54,367 bases of DNA from NCBI GenBank assembly GCA_017613595.1, contig JAGADM010000018.1, positions 1-54,367 of the forward strand. Reading direction: 5' to 3'. Shown in pieces: positions 1 through 8,915 of this stretch (position 1 is its first letter; every line of letters begins with the position of its first letter). The notes beneath the pieces were generated by a model. The model did not search any database, was not told the DNA's origin, and saw nothing but the letters and a program-made list of their open reading frames with translations. A program made the translations under genes and the position numbers. The DNA is from Lachnospiraceae bacterium. GTDB lineage: Bacteria; Bacillota_A; Clostridia; Lachnospirales; Lachnospiraceae.

Positions 1-144
1 CCGGAGGGGCCAAATGTGCAGACTTTTCAGAAAAAACTTGAAAAAGCCGGCATAAATGTTACTATTAGAAGGGAAATGGGCTCTGATATTAATGCCGCCT
101 GCGGACAGCTTCGCAGGCATTATGAGGAGGAAGCAAAGGGATGA
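1..144 (+). CDS. rlmN: 23S rRNA/tRNA adenine-C2 methyltransferase RlmN, C-terminal end (5' truncated by window)
   Basis: Only the last 47 residues lie in the window, read in frame from base 1 to the TGA at 142-144. The ending contains [13 protein letters not shown]. In RlmN this segment carries the C-terminal cysteine that forms the transient methyl/protein adduct during radical-SAM methylation of A2503 of 23S rRNA and A37 of some tRNAs. The stop overlaps the start of the next gene by four bases (ATGA at 141-144), so the two are translationally coupled. The order rlmN-prpC-prkC-rsgA-rpe is the usual Firmicute arrangement and supports the call. Confidence 0.93.
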   Translation, partial: PEGPNVQTFQKKLEKAGINVTIRREMGSDINAACGQLRRHYEEEAKG

Positions 145-863
145 AGGCAGTAGCCGTAACCAATGTGGGGAACAAGCGCAGCATGAATCAGGACTATTAT
201 TTCTGCTCTGACGAGCCTGTCGGGATCATGCAGAATCTGTACATCGTCGCAGACGGCATGGGCGGACACAACGCCGGCGATTACGCCGCAAGGTTCTCCG
301 TAGACCGTTTCGTAACGCTTGTACGGGAGAGCAAGGACCGTACACCGATCTCCGTTATGGAGAACGCGCTGAAGACAACCAATGAGGAACTGATCGCCAA
401 AGCGAAGACGCAGCGGGAGTACGACGGAATGGGCACGACATTTGTCGCTGCCACGCTCCAGGACGACGGCTACCTGCTGATCGCCAACATCGGCGACAGC
501 CGCCTCTATATCGTAAACGACACGATCAACCAGATCACACAGGATCATTCTCTTGTGGCCGAGATGGTTCGGAACGGGGAACTGAAGAAGGAGGAGGCAA
601 GGTTCCATCCGCAGAAGAATGTCGTACTGCGTGCGCTGAGCACGAGGTCCGTGGCCAGCCCGGACTTCTATAAATATAAAGTGAAAAGGGGAGATTATGT
701 TCTCCTTTGCTCGGACGGCTTATGGGAGATGGTGGAGGAAGGCGAACTTCTGAAGCTCGTCAGCGAATATGAGGATGTTCAGGATATCGCTGACAAAATG
801 GTCTTCATGGCCAATGAAAACGGGGGAAAAGACAACATTACGCTGATTCTGATGAAGATTTGA
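141..863 (+). CDS. prpC: PP2C-type protein serine/threonine phosphatase (PrpC/Stp)
   Basis: A 240-residue cytosolic phosphatase of the PPM family, the usual length for bacterial single-domain enzymes. Metal-binding and catalytic signatures are all present: Asp18 in NQDYY, Asp38-Gly39 in VADGMGG, GDSRLY near 118-123, Asp192 in CSDGLW, and Asp231 in KDNIT. In Firmicutes this enzyme reverses phosphorylation by the PASTA kinase encoded next door, including targets in wall synthesis and translation. The start overlaps the rlmN stop by four bases. A 115-base gap with a GC-rich hairpin (CGCCGG 883-888 / CCGGCG 894-899) separates it from the kinase gene. Nothing in the catalytic core looks degenerate. 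Confidence 0.95.
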   Translation: MKAVAVTNVGNKRSMNQDYYFCSDEPVGIMQNLYIVADGMGGHNAGDYAARFSVDRFVTLVRESKDRTPISVMENALKTTNEELIAKAKTQREYDGMGTTFVAATLQDDGYLLIANIGDSRLYIVNDTINQITQDHSLVAEMVRNGELKKEEARFHPQKNVVLRALSTRSVASPDFYKYKVKRGDYVLLCSDGLWEMVEEGELLKLVSEYEDVQDIADKMVFMANENGGKDNITLILMKI

Positions 864-978
864 CGTAAGAAGGAAGCATCCGCGCCGGTGGGGCCGGCGG
901 AGGTGCGAAGGTTCCGGGGCATTTTCCGTATGAAGGATCCGCCTTCGGGACAAGAAAGAGAAAGGACGACAGATCGGT

Positions 979-2922
979 ATGATAATTACACCAGGTATGT
1001 TAATCGGTGACCGCTACGAAATCATTGAAAAGATCGGTACGGGAGGCATGGCCGACGTATACAAGGCCAAATGCCACCGCCTGAACCGTATGGTAGCGAT
1101 CAAGTTTCTGAAACCGGAGTACAGCAGCGACAACTCCTTCGTAAGCCGTTTCCGCGGCGAGGCGGAGTCCTGCGCGGGTCTGACCCATCCGAACGTGGTC
1201 AGCGTGTACGACGTAGGAGACGAGGGTGACCTGCACTTCATCGTAATGGAGCTTGTTGAGGGTATTACCTTAAAGCGCTACATTGAGAAGAAGGGCCAGC
1301 TCGAGATCAAGGAAGCGGTCGGCATCGCGATCCAGATCGCGCAGGGTCTTGAGGCCGCTCACGCAAAGCATGTTATCCATCGGGATATCAAGCCGCAGAA
1401 CATCATCCTGTCCCGCGAGGGCAAGGTAAAGGTTGCGGACTTCGGTATCGCGAAGGCGGCAACGACAACCAATACGATCCAGGAGTGCGCGGCCGGTTCC
1501 GTACATTACCTTTCCCCTGAGCAGGCGCGCGGCTACAGCGATGAGAGAAGCGATATCTATTCACTCGGTATCACGATGTACGAGATGCTTGCGGGACGCG
1601 TTCCGTACGCGGGAGACAATAACGTTTCGGTAGCGCTCGCGCACATCAGCGAGTCCGCAACTCCGCTTGTGGAGCTGAATCCGAACGTGACTCCTGCCGT
1701 GGAGAAGATCGTCCGCAAATGTATGAGCAAGAAGCCGGAACGCCGTTACGCGACGGCAGCCGAGCTGATCACCGACCTGAAGGCGGCTCTTGCCAATCCC
1801 GACGGCCAGTATGTTATGATCGCACCGCTTGTTACGCCGGATGCTCCGACGAAACAGCTGTCCGATTCCGAAGTAAGACAGATCAAGAGCGGCGCACGTT
1901 CCGCATTTTTCGATGAGGACGGCGACGGTGATGATGAGGACGAGGATCCGATGAAGGCTGCGGCTGTTCTCAGCAGACGCAGAGTGGATGACGACGAGGA
2001 AGATGACGACATCGACAACGTCGGCAACATCTGGGAGAAGGTCGGACTTGTTGCAAGCATCATTTTCATGGTTGCGATCGCCGTTGTTGTAATCCTTGCG
2101 GTCAATAAGATGACCGGTATCTTCAGTAAGAGCAATTCCGGTCAGACGTTAAAGCCGAAGAAGACGGTTACGTCGACGCCTACGCCGACAATGGCCGCGA
2201 AGACCGAAGCAATGCCGAACCTTGTCGGACAGACGAGACAGGCGGCACAGCAGAAGCTGATCTCCCTCGGAATGAACCTGAACATTAAGATCGAGCCGGA
2301 GTCTTCTCCGACCGAAAAATACGCCGCGGACACCGTTACCAGACACGAACCGATGCAGGATGCGGTGCTGTCCGTGGGTGATACCGTAACTTTGTATTAC
2401 AGTATCGGCCGCGGTGATTTCACTATCCCGAAGGTAAAGGGACGCGACCTTGAGAATGCCAAGAAGATTCTCGAAGGAAACCTTGAAGTGATCACCATTC
2501 CGGAAGCAAGCGATCTCGATGAGGGAATCGTTATCCGTACCGAACCCGCCGAGGGTACCAAGACCGAGCGCGGACGTACGATTACGATTTACTACAGTAT
2601 CGGACCGGAGATGATCACGGTTCCGGATACGTTCGGCAGCACGGTTGCCAATGCCGAGAAGAGTATTACGGGTCTCGGACTCAAATACGAACTCAAGGAA
2701 GAATACTCGGATTATGAAGCGGGAACGGTTTATAACCAGCTGCCCGCCGCAGGTGTGGAAGTGAAGAAGGGTTCAACGGTAACGCTCTTTATCAGTAAGG
2801 GACCGGAGCCGACCCCGACCCCGACCAATACGCCTACGCCGACCCCGTCGCCTTCACCGGTTCCGACCCAGGATGAGAACAACAATACCGGAGAGAACAA
2901 CGACGGACAGGATACGAACTGA
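979..2922 (+). CDS. prkC: PASTA-domain serine/threonine protein kinase (PrkC/PknB/Stk1)
   Basis: A 647-residue membrane kinase. The N-terminal Hanks-type kinase domain (about 13-275) has the Gly-rich loop at 20-23, Lys42, HRDIKPQN at 134-141 and the DFG triplet at 154-156. A strongly acidic Asp/Glu-rich juxtamembrane stretch (about 308-345) precedes one membrane segment (about 356-377). Outside lie three PASTA repeats (about 408-605), the modules that bind muropeptides or lipid II in this family. The C-terminus ends in a Pro-Thr/Ser repeat tail of about 40 residues after the third PASTA, an unusual addition that may space or embed the sensor in the wall. AAAGGAC at 961-967 precedes the start. 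It is followed at 16 bases by rsgA. Role by family: signalling of wall state to division, wall synthesis and, in spore formers, germination. Confidence 0.96.
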   Translation: MIITPGMLIGDRYEIIEKIGTGGMADVYKAKCHRLNRMVAIKFLKPEYSSDNSFVSRFRGEAESCAGLTHPNVVSVYDVGDEGDLHFIVMELVEGITLKRYIEKKGQLEIKEAVGIAIQIAQGLEAAHAKHVIHRDIKPQNIILSREGKVKVADFGIAKAATTTNTIQECAAGSVHYLSPEQARGYSDERSDIYSLGITMYEMLAGRVPYAGDNNVSVALAHISESATPLVELNPNVTPAVEKIVRKCMSKKPERRYATAAELITDLKAALANPDGQYVMIAPLVTPDAPTKQLSDSEVRQIKSGARSAFFDEDGDGDDEDEDPMKAAAVLSRRRVDDDEEDDDIDNVGNIWEKVGLVASIIFMVAIAVVVILAVNKMTGIFSKSNSGQTLKPKKTVTSTPTPTMAAKTEAMPNLVGQTRQAAQQKLISLGMNLNIKIEPESSPTEKYAADTVTRHEPMQDAVLSVGDTVTLYYSIGRGDFTIPKVKGRDLENAKKILEGNLEVITIPEASDLDEGIVIRTEPAEGTKTERGRTITIYYSIGPEMITVPDTFGSTVANAEKSITGLGLKYELKEEYSDYEAGTVYNQLPAAGVEVKKGSTVTLFISKGPEPTPTPTNTPTPTPSPSPVPTQDENNNTGENNDGQDTN

Positions 2923-2938
2923 TGCGAAATAGGAAACT

Positions 2939-3826
2939 ATGGAAGAATGTATCGGTAAGATAATGAAGGGAGTCGGAGGACTCTACGAAGTGTATGTGGA
3001 AGACCTTGGTCCGGTGACATGCCGGGCCAAGGGCATTTTACGATATAACGACATTAAACCGCTGATCGGCGACAACGTGAAACTGACGGTTCTTGATCCG
3101 AAGGAACGGACCGGCAATCTGACGGAGGTGCTTCCGAGAAGGAACGCGCTGATCCGCCCGGCGGTCGCCAATGTCGATCAGGCAATGGTCGTATTTGCCG
3201 TAAAGGAGCCTGAGCCGCACCTGAATCTGCTGGACCGGTTCCTGCTTCTGATGGCAAAGGAGGACCTGCCCGTTGTCATCTGCTTCAATAAGACCGACCA
3301 GGCGGACGGCGACGAACTGTCGCATTTTCGTAAGATTTACGAAAAGAGCGGCGCCAGGGTACTGTTCGCGCAGGCCAATAATCCCGCGACGATGGACGAC
3401 GTCTACGCGGAGCTTTTGGGAAAGACGACCGTGCTTGCGGGGCCTTCGGGTGTCGGCAAGTCGACGATCATGAATTTTGCCCAGCCGGAAGCCGCGATGG
3501 AGACCGGAGAACTGAGCGAGCGGATCCGCCGCGGAAAGAATACGACGCGGCACGCCCAGCTCAATTACGTGACGCGTGAGACCTATCTATGCGACACGCC
3601 GGGTTTCAGTTCGCTGTTTCTGCCGGAGATCGAAGCGGAGGAACTGCGGTATTTATACCCGGAGTTCAAGGCTTACGAGGAACAGTGCCGTTTTCCGGAC
3701 TGCGTGCACCGTAAGGAGCCGGGATGCGCGGTAAAGGAAGCGGTCGAAAAGGGCGATATCGCGAAGGAACGGTATGAAAACTACCTGCTGCTTTATGATG
3801 AACTGGCGGGCAGGAGAAAATGGTAA
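2939..3826 (+). CDS. rsgA: Small ribosomal subunit biogenesis GTPase RsgA (YloQ/CpgA)
   Basis: A 295-residue circularly permuted GTPase, the usual length. The order is an N-terminal OB fold, then G4 (NKTD), then the P-loop GPSGVGKST, then G3 (DTPGF), and a C-terminal zinc motif seen as CRFPDC-VH followed by a further Cys. RsgA checks late 30S maturation and its GTPase is stimulated by the small subunit. In B. subtilis the orthologue is also a PrkC substrate, which fits its place directly after the kinase. AGGAAA just upstream serves as the ribosome binding site. The next gene starts 16 bases after its stop. Confidence 0.95.
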   Translation: MEECIGKIMKGVGGLYEVYVEDLGPVTCRAKGILRYNDIKPLIGDNVKLTVLDPKERTGNLTEVLPRRNALIRPAVANVDQAMVVFAVKEPEPHLNLLDRFLLLMAKEDLPVVICFNKTDQADGDELSHFRKIYEKSGARVLFAQANNPATMDDVYAELLGKTTVLAGPSGVGKSTIMNFAQPEAAMETGELSERIRRGKNTTRHAQLNYVTRETYLCDTPGFSSLFLPEIEAEELRYLYPEFKAYEEQCRFPDCVHRKEPGCAVKEAVEKGDIAKERYENYLLLYDELAGRRKW

Positions 3827-3842
3827 GAAACCGGAGAGTACA

Positions 3843-4514
3843 ATGAAGATGAAACGATACAATCGATTGTCCCCGTCCATTCTGGCGGCGGATTTCAACA
3901 TCCTCGGGGAACAGATTGCCATGGTGAAGGAAGGCGGAGCGGAGTTTCTGCATTTTGACGTCATGGACGGAATGTTTGTACCGAGCATCAGTTTCGGAAT
4001 TCCGGTACTTGAGAGCATCCGTAAGAAGACCGACCTTTTCTTAGATGTGCATCTGATGATTGAAGACCCGATCCGCTATGTGAAGACGTTCGCGGACGCA
4101 GGCGCGGACCTCATCAACGTACATTACGAGGCGTGCAAGGATATTCCGGCAACGCTTGCGGCAATCCGCGAGACCGGAAAGAAGGTCGGAATCACCATTA
4201 AGCCGAAGACGCCGGTGAGCGTGCTTGCGGAGTATATTGAAGATGTCGACCTCATTCTGATGATGTCGGTGGAACCCGGTTTCGGCGGACAGAAGTTCAT
4301 CCCCGAAACGATGGACCGTCTGCGCGAGCTTCGCGCCTTGATCAATAAGAGTAAGAAGAAGCCGCTTCTTGAAGTTGACGGCGGCATTACCCTTACCAAC
4401 GTTGCGGAAGTACTCGAGGCCGGCGCCGACACGATCGTAGCCGGAAGCGCCGTATTCCGCGGCGATATTACGGCAAATGTAAAAGCGTTTCAGAAGATTC
4501 TTCTCGGACGCTGA
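3843..4514 (+). CDS. rpe: Ribulose-phosphate 3-epimerase
   Basis: A TIM-barrel enzyme of 223 residues that interconverts ribulose-5-phosphate and xylulose-5-phosphate in the pentose phosphate pathway. Family signatures are present: LSPSILAADF near the start, the metal/catalytic segments FLHFDVMDG and DVHLMI, and EVDGGI with the phosphate-binding GS turn near the C-terminus. The open frame extends upstream to 3774 inside rsgA, but ATG 3843 is preferred because GGAG at about 3832 precedes it and the protein then begins like known Rpe proteins. In many Firmicutes thiN follows rpe; here it is absent and ychF comes next. Confidence 0.95.
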   Translation: MKMKRYNRLSPSILAADFNILGEQIAMVKEGGAEFLHFDVMDGMFVPSISFGIPVLESIRKKTDLFLDVHLMIEDPIRYVKTFADAGADLINVHYEACKDIPATLAAIRETGKKVGITIKPKTPVSVLAEYIEDVDLILMMSVEPGFGGQKFIPETMDRLRELRALINKSKKKPLLEVDGGITLTNVAEVLEAGADTIVAGSAVFRGDITANVKAFQKILLGR

Positions 4515-4541
4515 AAAAGAAGCGTTCCGGAAACGAGTGGA

Positions 4542-4578
4542 GGATGCTGAATATATAAAGCATCCGATGCTTTGCCGG
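4542..4578 (+). promoter_or_regulatory. Overlapping alternative hairpins in the ychF leader
   Basis: GGATGCT (4542-4548) can pair with AGCATCC (4559-4565). The second segment, AAGCA, can instead pair with TGCTT a few bases downstream (loop TCCGA). The two stems exclude each other. No T-run follows, so this is not an ordinary terminator. A regulatory role in the leader is only a suggestion from pairing. Confidence 0.3.
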
Positions 4579-4617
4579 GCGCTTTAAAGGAAATACTATC
4601 GGAGGATTTTAAGTTTT

Positions 4618-5715
4618 ATGAAATTAGGTATCGTCGGACTTCCCAATGTCGGGAAGAGCACACTTTTCAATTGCCTTACAAAGGCGGGAGCGGAATCGGC
4701 CAACTATCCGTTCTGCACGATCGACCCGAACGTCGGCGTGGTAACCGTGCCGGATGAGCGGCTCGGCGTATTGACGGAGATGTACCAGTCGAAGCGCACC
4801 ATCCCGGCCGTTGTGGAATTTGTCGATATCGCAGGTCTCGTTAAGGGAGCGTCGAAGGGTGAGGGTCTCGGAAACCAGTTCCTTTCCCATATCCGTGAGA
4901 CGGACGCCATCGTGCACGTCGTGCGCTGCTTTGATGACTCCAACATCATCCACGTGGACGGAAGCATCGATCCGATCCGCGATATTGAGACCATCAACCT
5001 TGAGCTGATTTTCGCCGACCTTGAGACAATCGAGAGAAGAATCGCGAGAGTCGCGAAGAGCGCAAGCTACGATAAGGCGCAGGCGAAGGAATACGAGATG
5101 TGCAAGAAGCTGAAGGAGCTTCTCGAGAACGGAACGAAGGCAAGCGCCTACGTGACCGACGACGAGGATGAGGCCGGATGGCTTCGCGGCTATTCGCTTC
5201 TTACCCGTAAGCCCGTTATCTACGCGGCAAATGTAAGCGATGACGATATCGCGAACGACGGCGCCGACAACGAATATGTAAAGAAAGTACGCGCATTTGC
5301 CGAAAAGGAAGGCTCGGAAGTCTTCGCGGTATGCGCACGCCTTGAGGAGGAAATGTCCGAACTCGAGGAGGATGAACGTAAGGAATTCCTCGAAGAGATG
5401 GGACTTAAGGAAGCGGGGCTTGAGAAACTGATCCGCGCAAGCTATCATCTGCTCGGACTGATCAGCTTCTTAACGACCGGTCCGGATGAGACAAGGGCCT
5501 GGACGATCACGAACGGCATGAAGGCTCCGCAGGCAGCCGGTAAGATCCATACCGACTTTGAGCGCGGCTTTATCCGCGCAGAGGTTGTTGCCTACGACGA
5601 CCTTGTAAGCTGCGGCGGCATGCTGCAGGCAAAGGAGAAAGGACTTGTCCGTTCCGAGGGAAAGGAATATGTCGTTAAGGACGGAGACGTTATCCTTTTC
5701 CGTTTCAATGTGTAA
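4618..5715 (+). CDS. ychF: Redox-regulated ATPase/GTPase YchF (Obg family)
   Basis: A 365-residue P-loop protein of the usual length (about 363-366). It has the G1 motif GLPNVGKST at 6-14, a G3 [10 protein letters not shown] segment, a helical insert in the middle, and the C-terminal TGS domain with [15 protein letters not shown] at the end. YchF proteins bind ribosomes, prefer ATP, and are linked to stress responses and leaderless translation. GGAGG at 4602-4606 gives good spacing to ATG 4618. The next gene, lgt, starts 12 bases after its stop, so the two are likely cotranscribed. Confidence 0.96.
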   Translation: MKLGIVGLPNVGKSTLFNCLTKAGAESANYPFCTIDPNVGVVTVPDERLGVLTEMYQSKRTIPAVVEFVDIAGLVKGASKGEGLGNQFLSHIRETDAIVHVVRCFDDSNIIHVDGSIDPIRDIETINLELIFADLETIERRIARVAKSASYDKAQAKEYEMCKKLKELLENGTKASAYVTDDEDEAGWLRGYSLLTRKPVIYAANVSDDDIANDGADNEYVKKVRAFAEKEGSEVFAVCARLEEEMSELEEDERKEFLEEMGLKEAGLEKLIRASYHLLGLISFLTTGPDETRAWTITNGMKAPQAAGKIHTDFERGFIRAEVVAYDDLVSCGGMLQAKEKGLVRSEGKEYVVKDGDVILFRFNV

Positions 5716-5727
5716 AGGGGGAGCAGT

Positions 5728-6693
5728 ATGAACGCATTGTTCAATTTCGGTGCCACGGATATCAATTTTCCGCACCTCGGACTTTATCTGAAAAATGTTC
5801 CGGACGGTTTCAATGTATTCGATTTCCGTATCGCTTTGTACGGTATCATCATCGGACTCGGCATGATGTTCGGGTATCTTGTTGCGGAGCAGACCGCGAA
5901 ACGGACCGGTCAGGACAGCGAGAAATACCTTGATTTCACGATCATCGCCATTATCATCAGCGTCATCTGCGCGCGCATTTACTATGTCGCGTTCAACTGG
6001 AGCGCTTTTTCCGAGAAACCGCTTTCGGTGTTCGACATCCGCAGCGGCGGCCTTGCCATTTACGGCGGCGTGATCGGCGGCGTAACGACCGCGATCGTAT
6101 TTTCCAAAATTAAAAAGCTGAACCCGAAGCAGTTCCTTGATACCGCGATCGTAGGTCTGCTGACCGGCCAGGTGATCGGCCGCTGGGGCAACTTCGTAAA
6201 CCGCGAGTGCTTCGGTACCTATACCGACAGCCTTTTTGCCATGCAGGTCGACGTGAAGGATACGGCGTACTGCTTTAATCCGGCGGCTTCGACGGAATAC
6301 GTTGAGAACCTGTTCGCCGGCAAGGCGAAGGCGCTTGAGAACGTCATGGAAATCCGTGCGAATACGGTGGTGACGAAGACTGCTACGTATATCCAGGTGC
6401 ATCCGACGTTCCTTTACGAGTCGCTCTGGAATCTGGCGCTTCTGATCGGACTTCTGATCTATACGAAGCATAAGAAGTTCCACGGAGAGATTTTCTATAT
6501 GTACCTGATCGGATACGGTCTCGGACGGTTCTGGATCGAAGGCCTGCGGACCGACCAGCTGTTCCTGTTCAATACTTCAATCCCGGTTTCCCAGGCGCTG
6601 AGCGCGGTGCTCGTGTGCCTCGGAATCACGCTTTACGCGATCGGCTTCGTAAAGTACCGTAAGACGAAGGCGGAGACGCCCGCGGAGGCGTAA
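5728..6693 (+). CDS. lgt: Prolipoprotein diacylglyceryl transferase
   Basis: A 321-residue polytopic membrane enzyme that moves diacylglycerol from phosphatidylglycerol to the lipobox cysteine of prolipoproteins. The Lgt signature GRWGNFVNRECFG is present, as are the N-terminal motif around YGIIIGLG, the SGGLAIYGG segment, and the HPTFLYES motif. A region of about 50 residues between GRWGNF and HPTFLYES (MQVDVKDTA... onward) is longer than in the shortest homologues and probably forms the extracytoplasmic head. RBS AAAGGGGG lies at 5716-5722. A strong terminator follows at 6752. Confidence 0.95.
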   Translation: MNALFNFGATDINFPHLGLYLKNVPDGFNVFDFRIALYGIIIGLGMMFGYLVAEQTAKRTGQDSEKYLDFTIIAIIISVICARIYYVAFNWSAFSEKPLSVFDIRSGGLAIYGGVIGGVTTAIVFSKIKKLNPKQFLDTAIVGLLTGQVIGRWGNFVNRECFGTYTDSLFAMQVDVKDTAYCFNPAASTEYVENLFAGKAKALENVMEIRANTVVTKTATYIQVHPTFLYESLWNLALLIGLLIYTKHKKFHGEIFYMYLIGYGLGRFWIEGLRTDQLFLFNTSIPVSQALSAVLVCLGITLYAIGFVKYRKTKAETPAEA

Positions 6694-6751
6694 ATCGGAA
6701 CGCCCGCAGAGGGCGGTTTCGGAATCGCACAATCGAAAAAACACATTTGCC

Positions 6752-6787
6752 AAGAGCTGTTGCTTGAAAAAGCAGCGGCTCTTTTTT
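6752..6787 (+). terminator. Rho-independent terminator after lgt
   Basis: Left arm AAGAGCTGTTGCTT (6752-6765), GAAA loop, right arm AAGCAGCGGCTCTT (6770-6783). The stem is 14 bp with two G-T pairs and runs into six T's. It closes the ychF-lgt unit ahead of the dcw promoter. Confidence 0.88.
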
Positions 6788-6838
6788 CATTTTCCGCGAA
6801 AAATCGAACAAAATTTAAAGAAAATGTAAAAAAAACTC

Positions 6839-6867
6839 TTGCATTTTGATTTCGAGGTCTGTATAGT
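6839..6867 (+). promoter_or_regulatory. Sigma-A-type promoter of the mraZ/dcw cluster
   Basis: TTGCAT (6839-6844), a 17-base spacer, and TATAGT (6862-6867). It lies 57 bases upstream of the mraZ ATG in a 231-base gap after the lgt terminator, as expected for the main dcw promoter. Confidence 0.8.
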
Positions 6868-6923
6868 AAAGTTGTGGAGCAAAATGGATGGATTTTCCAC
6901 AGAAATGATACAAAGTGGTGTGA
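6868..6923 (+). promoter_or_regulatory. Putative MraZ-box region
   Basis: Right after the -10 lie AAAGTTGTGG (from 6868), AAAATGGATGG (from 6881) and AAAGTGGTGTG (from 6913). MraZ autoregulates by binding direct repeats related to AAAGTGG in Firmicutes and mollicutes. Only the last copy matches that core closely, so the number of true boxes is uncertain. Confidence 0.42.
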
Positions 6924-6924
6924 G

Positions 6925-7368
6925 ATGAACAGACTGGCCGGAAAATATGAGCACACAATCGACGCGAAGGGGCGCATTATCGTTCCCTCCAAGATCCGTG
7001 AGGGTCTTGGGGATTCTTTTATTGTGACGCTCGGACTGGACGGCTGTCTGTATATTTTCTCGGATGACGGATGGGACAAGTTTACGGAACAGCTTGAAAA
7101 ACTTCCCGGAACGAAGGAAATCCGCCAGACCAAACGGTATTTCATGGCGAACGCTGCACAGTGCGATATCGATAAGCAGGGCCGAACGCTCGTACCCGGA
7201 GCACTTCGCGAGAAGGCGGGTATTGATAAGGAAGTCGTTCTTGTCGGCATGATCGATAAAGTCGAGCTGTGGAGCAAGGAACGTTTTGATGCGCAGAATG
7301 ACAGCATCGATGAGTTCTCGATTGAATCTGCCGCCGAGAAGCTCGGTGAATTCGGCGTAACCTTCTAA
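6925..7368 (+). CDS. mraZ: Transcriptional regulator MraZ
   Basis: A 147-residue double SpoVT/AbrB-like protein that controls the division and wall cluster it heads. It begins MNRLAGKYEHTIDAKGRI and has the second half-repeat around CDIDKQGRTLVPGALREKAG. The open frame extends to 6874, but ATG 6925 gives the standard MraZ N-terminus and leaves room for the promoter at 6839. The stretch before the ATG, GTGGTGTGAG, is a poor ribosome binding site, so translation may be weak. It precedes rsmH by 9 bases. Confidence 0.95.
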   Translation: MNRLAGKYEHTIDAKGRIIVPSKIREGLGDSFIVTLGLDGCLYIFSDDGWDKFTEQLEKLPGTKEIRQTKRYFMANAAQCDIDKQGRTLVPGALREKAGIDKEVVLVGMIDKVELWSKERFDAQNDSIDEFSIESAAEKLGEFGVTF

Positions 7369-7377
7369 GGAGTCGTT

Positions 7378-8313
7378 ATGGGAGAGTTCAAACACTATTC
7401 CGTAATGCTCTCCGAAACAATCGAAGGGATTGCGGTTAAGCCGGAAGGAATCTATGTGGATGGTACATTAGGGGGAGCGGGACATTCCTCGGTCATTGCA
7501 TCTAAGCTGACAACGGGGCGCCTCATCGGGATCGACCAGGATGGAGACGCCATAGAGGCAGCGGCGGAGAGACTGGAACCGTATAAGGAAAGAGTTACCA
7601 TCGTCCGTGACAATTACGAAAACATACCTGCGGTTCTCGACCGTCTGGGAATCGGGCAGGTGAACGGAATATTACTGGATCTCGGTGTTTCTTCGTATCA
7701 GCTCGATACGGCGGAGAGGGGATTCTCCTACATGGCGGACGCGCCGCTTGACATGCGGATGGACGACCGGATGGAGAAAACCGCCGCGGATATCGTGAAC
7801 GGATATACCGAGACCGAACTTTTTCACATCATCAGAGACTACGGCGAAGATTCTTTTGCGAAGAACATCGCGAAACACATCGTACTGGAACGGGCGAAAC
7901 GGCCGATTGAAACGACCGGAGAGCTCGCGGAGATAATCAAACAGTCCATTCCGGCCAAGATCCGCATGACAGGCGGACATCCGGCGAAGAGAACCTTTCA
8001 GGCAATCCGGATTGAACTGAACCGGGAACTTCAGGTTCTTTCGGATTCCCTTGCGGGAATGATCGAAAGACTCGCACCCGGGGGGAGGCTTTGTATCATT
8101 ACCTTCCATTCATTAGAAGACCGTATTGTGAAGAACGCCTTTAAAAAGGCGGAGAACCCTTGCATTTGCCCGCCCGGCCTTCCTGTCTGCGTCTGCGGCA
8201 GAAAGCCGGCCGGGAAAATACTCACGAAACACCCCATTATTCCGAGCGAAGAGGAGCTCGCGGAGAACACGAGATCCAAGAGCGCGAAGCTCAGAATATT
8301 CGAAAAATACTAA
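7378..8313 (+). CDS. rsmH: 16S rRNA (cytosine-1402-N4)-methyltransferase RsmH (MraW)
   Basis: A 311-residue SAM-dependent enzyme of the usual length. It methylates N4 of C1402 in the 16S decoding centre. Motif I is [13 protein letters not shown]. The family blocks [28 protein letters not shown], and [16 protein letters not shown] are intact, and the C-terminal [15 protein letters not shown] ending is typical. AAGGAG at about 7367-7372 overlaps the end of mraZ and drives its start, indicating tight coupling. Confidence 0.96.
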   Translation: MGEFKHYSVMLSETIEGIAVKPEGIYVDGTLGGAGHSSVIASKLTTGRLIGIDQDGDAIEAAAERLEPYKERVTIVRDNYENIPAVLDRLGIGQVNGILLDLGVSSYQLDTAERGFSYMADAPLDMRMDDRMEKTAADIVNGYTETELFHIIRDYGEDSFAKNIAKHIVLERAKRPIETTGELAEIIKQSIPAKIRMTGGHPAKRTFQAIRIELNRELQVLSDSLAGMIERLAPGGRLCIITFHSLEDRIVKNAFKKAENPCICPPGLPVCVCGRKPAGKILTKHPIIPSEEELAENTRSKSAKLRIFEKY

Positions 8314-8325
8314 GGAGGCGGCGTC

Positions 8326-8886
8326 ATGGCAGCATACGAGAAGAAAGATTATAAAAACAGTGTTGACAGATTGAGAAAGCAAGCATATATTGACGGTAGC
8401 GCCGCACGTAAGTTAGCAGTTCGTCCGGAGGAAATGCCGGATCAGAGAACCGAGCAGCAGGCTAAACCGAGAAAAGAAATCGATAAGAGACCGCTCGTCG
8501 GTTTCCGCAGAAGCATGGACCTTTTCTCGCTTGTTGTTGCGGGCATGTTCCTTGCGTTCCTCGGCTTTATGACCGTACGTTTCCTGTCGGTTAACGCGCA
8601 GTCGACCGAGATGGACAAGGAAATCACAGCGCTTACGAAGGAATACGAAGCTATCCGCGGAGAGAATGACTCTCTGCTGTTCGATATCGCAGATGACATC
8701 AACCTGAACGAAGTATACCGGATCGCGGTCGGCGAGCTCCACATGGTATACCCGAACAACAACCAGGTTGTTGAGTTCAAGAGCGCCGGTGAGGGCTATG
8801 TAAGACAGTTCGCCGACGTTCCCGAAGCAGCTGACGAGGGAGACGTGGATGCGGTTACCGAGGTGCTGCGCCGTCTGATGAAATAA
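8326..8886 (+). CDS. ftsL: Cell division protein FtsL-like
   Basis: A 186-residue bitopic protein. The N-terminal 60 residues are charged and cytoplasmic. One membrane segment spans about 65-88. A short coiled coil (about 92-125) follows, then YRIAVGELHMVYP, the sort of FtsL/DivIC motif that contacts FtsQ/DivIB. The C-terminal part ends in a Pro/Asp/Glu-rich stretch. Sequence conservation in this family is weak, so the call rests on size, topology and the position between rsmH and a class B PBP, which is diagnostic. AAGGAGG at 8313-8319 overlaps the end of rsmH. Confidence 0.82.
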   Translation: MAAYEKKDYKNSVDRLRKQAYIDGSAARKLAVRPEEMPDQRTEQQAKPRKEIDKRPLVGFRRSMDLFSLVVAGMFLAFLGFMTVRFLSVNAQSTEMDKEITALTKEYEAIRGENDSLLFDIADDINLNEVYRIAVGELHMVYPNNNQVVEFKSAGEGYVRQFADVPEAADEGDVDAVTEVLRRLMK

Positions 8887-8915
8887 TCGGACAAGTTCAA
8901 TAAAGGGGATTGATT

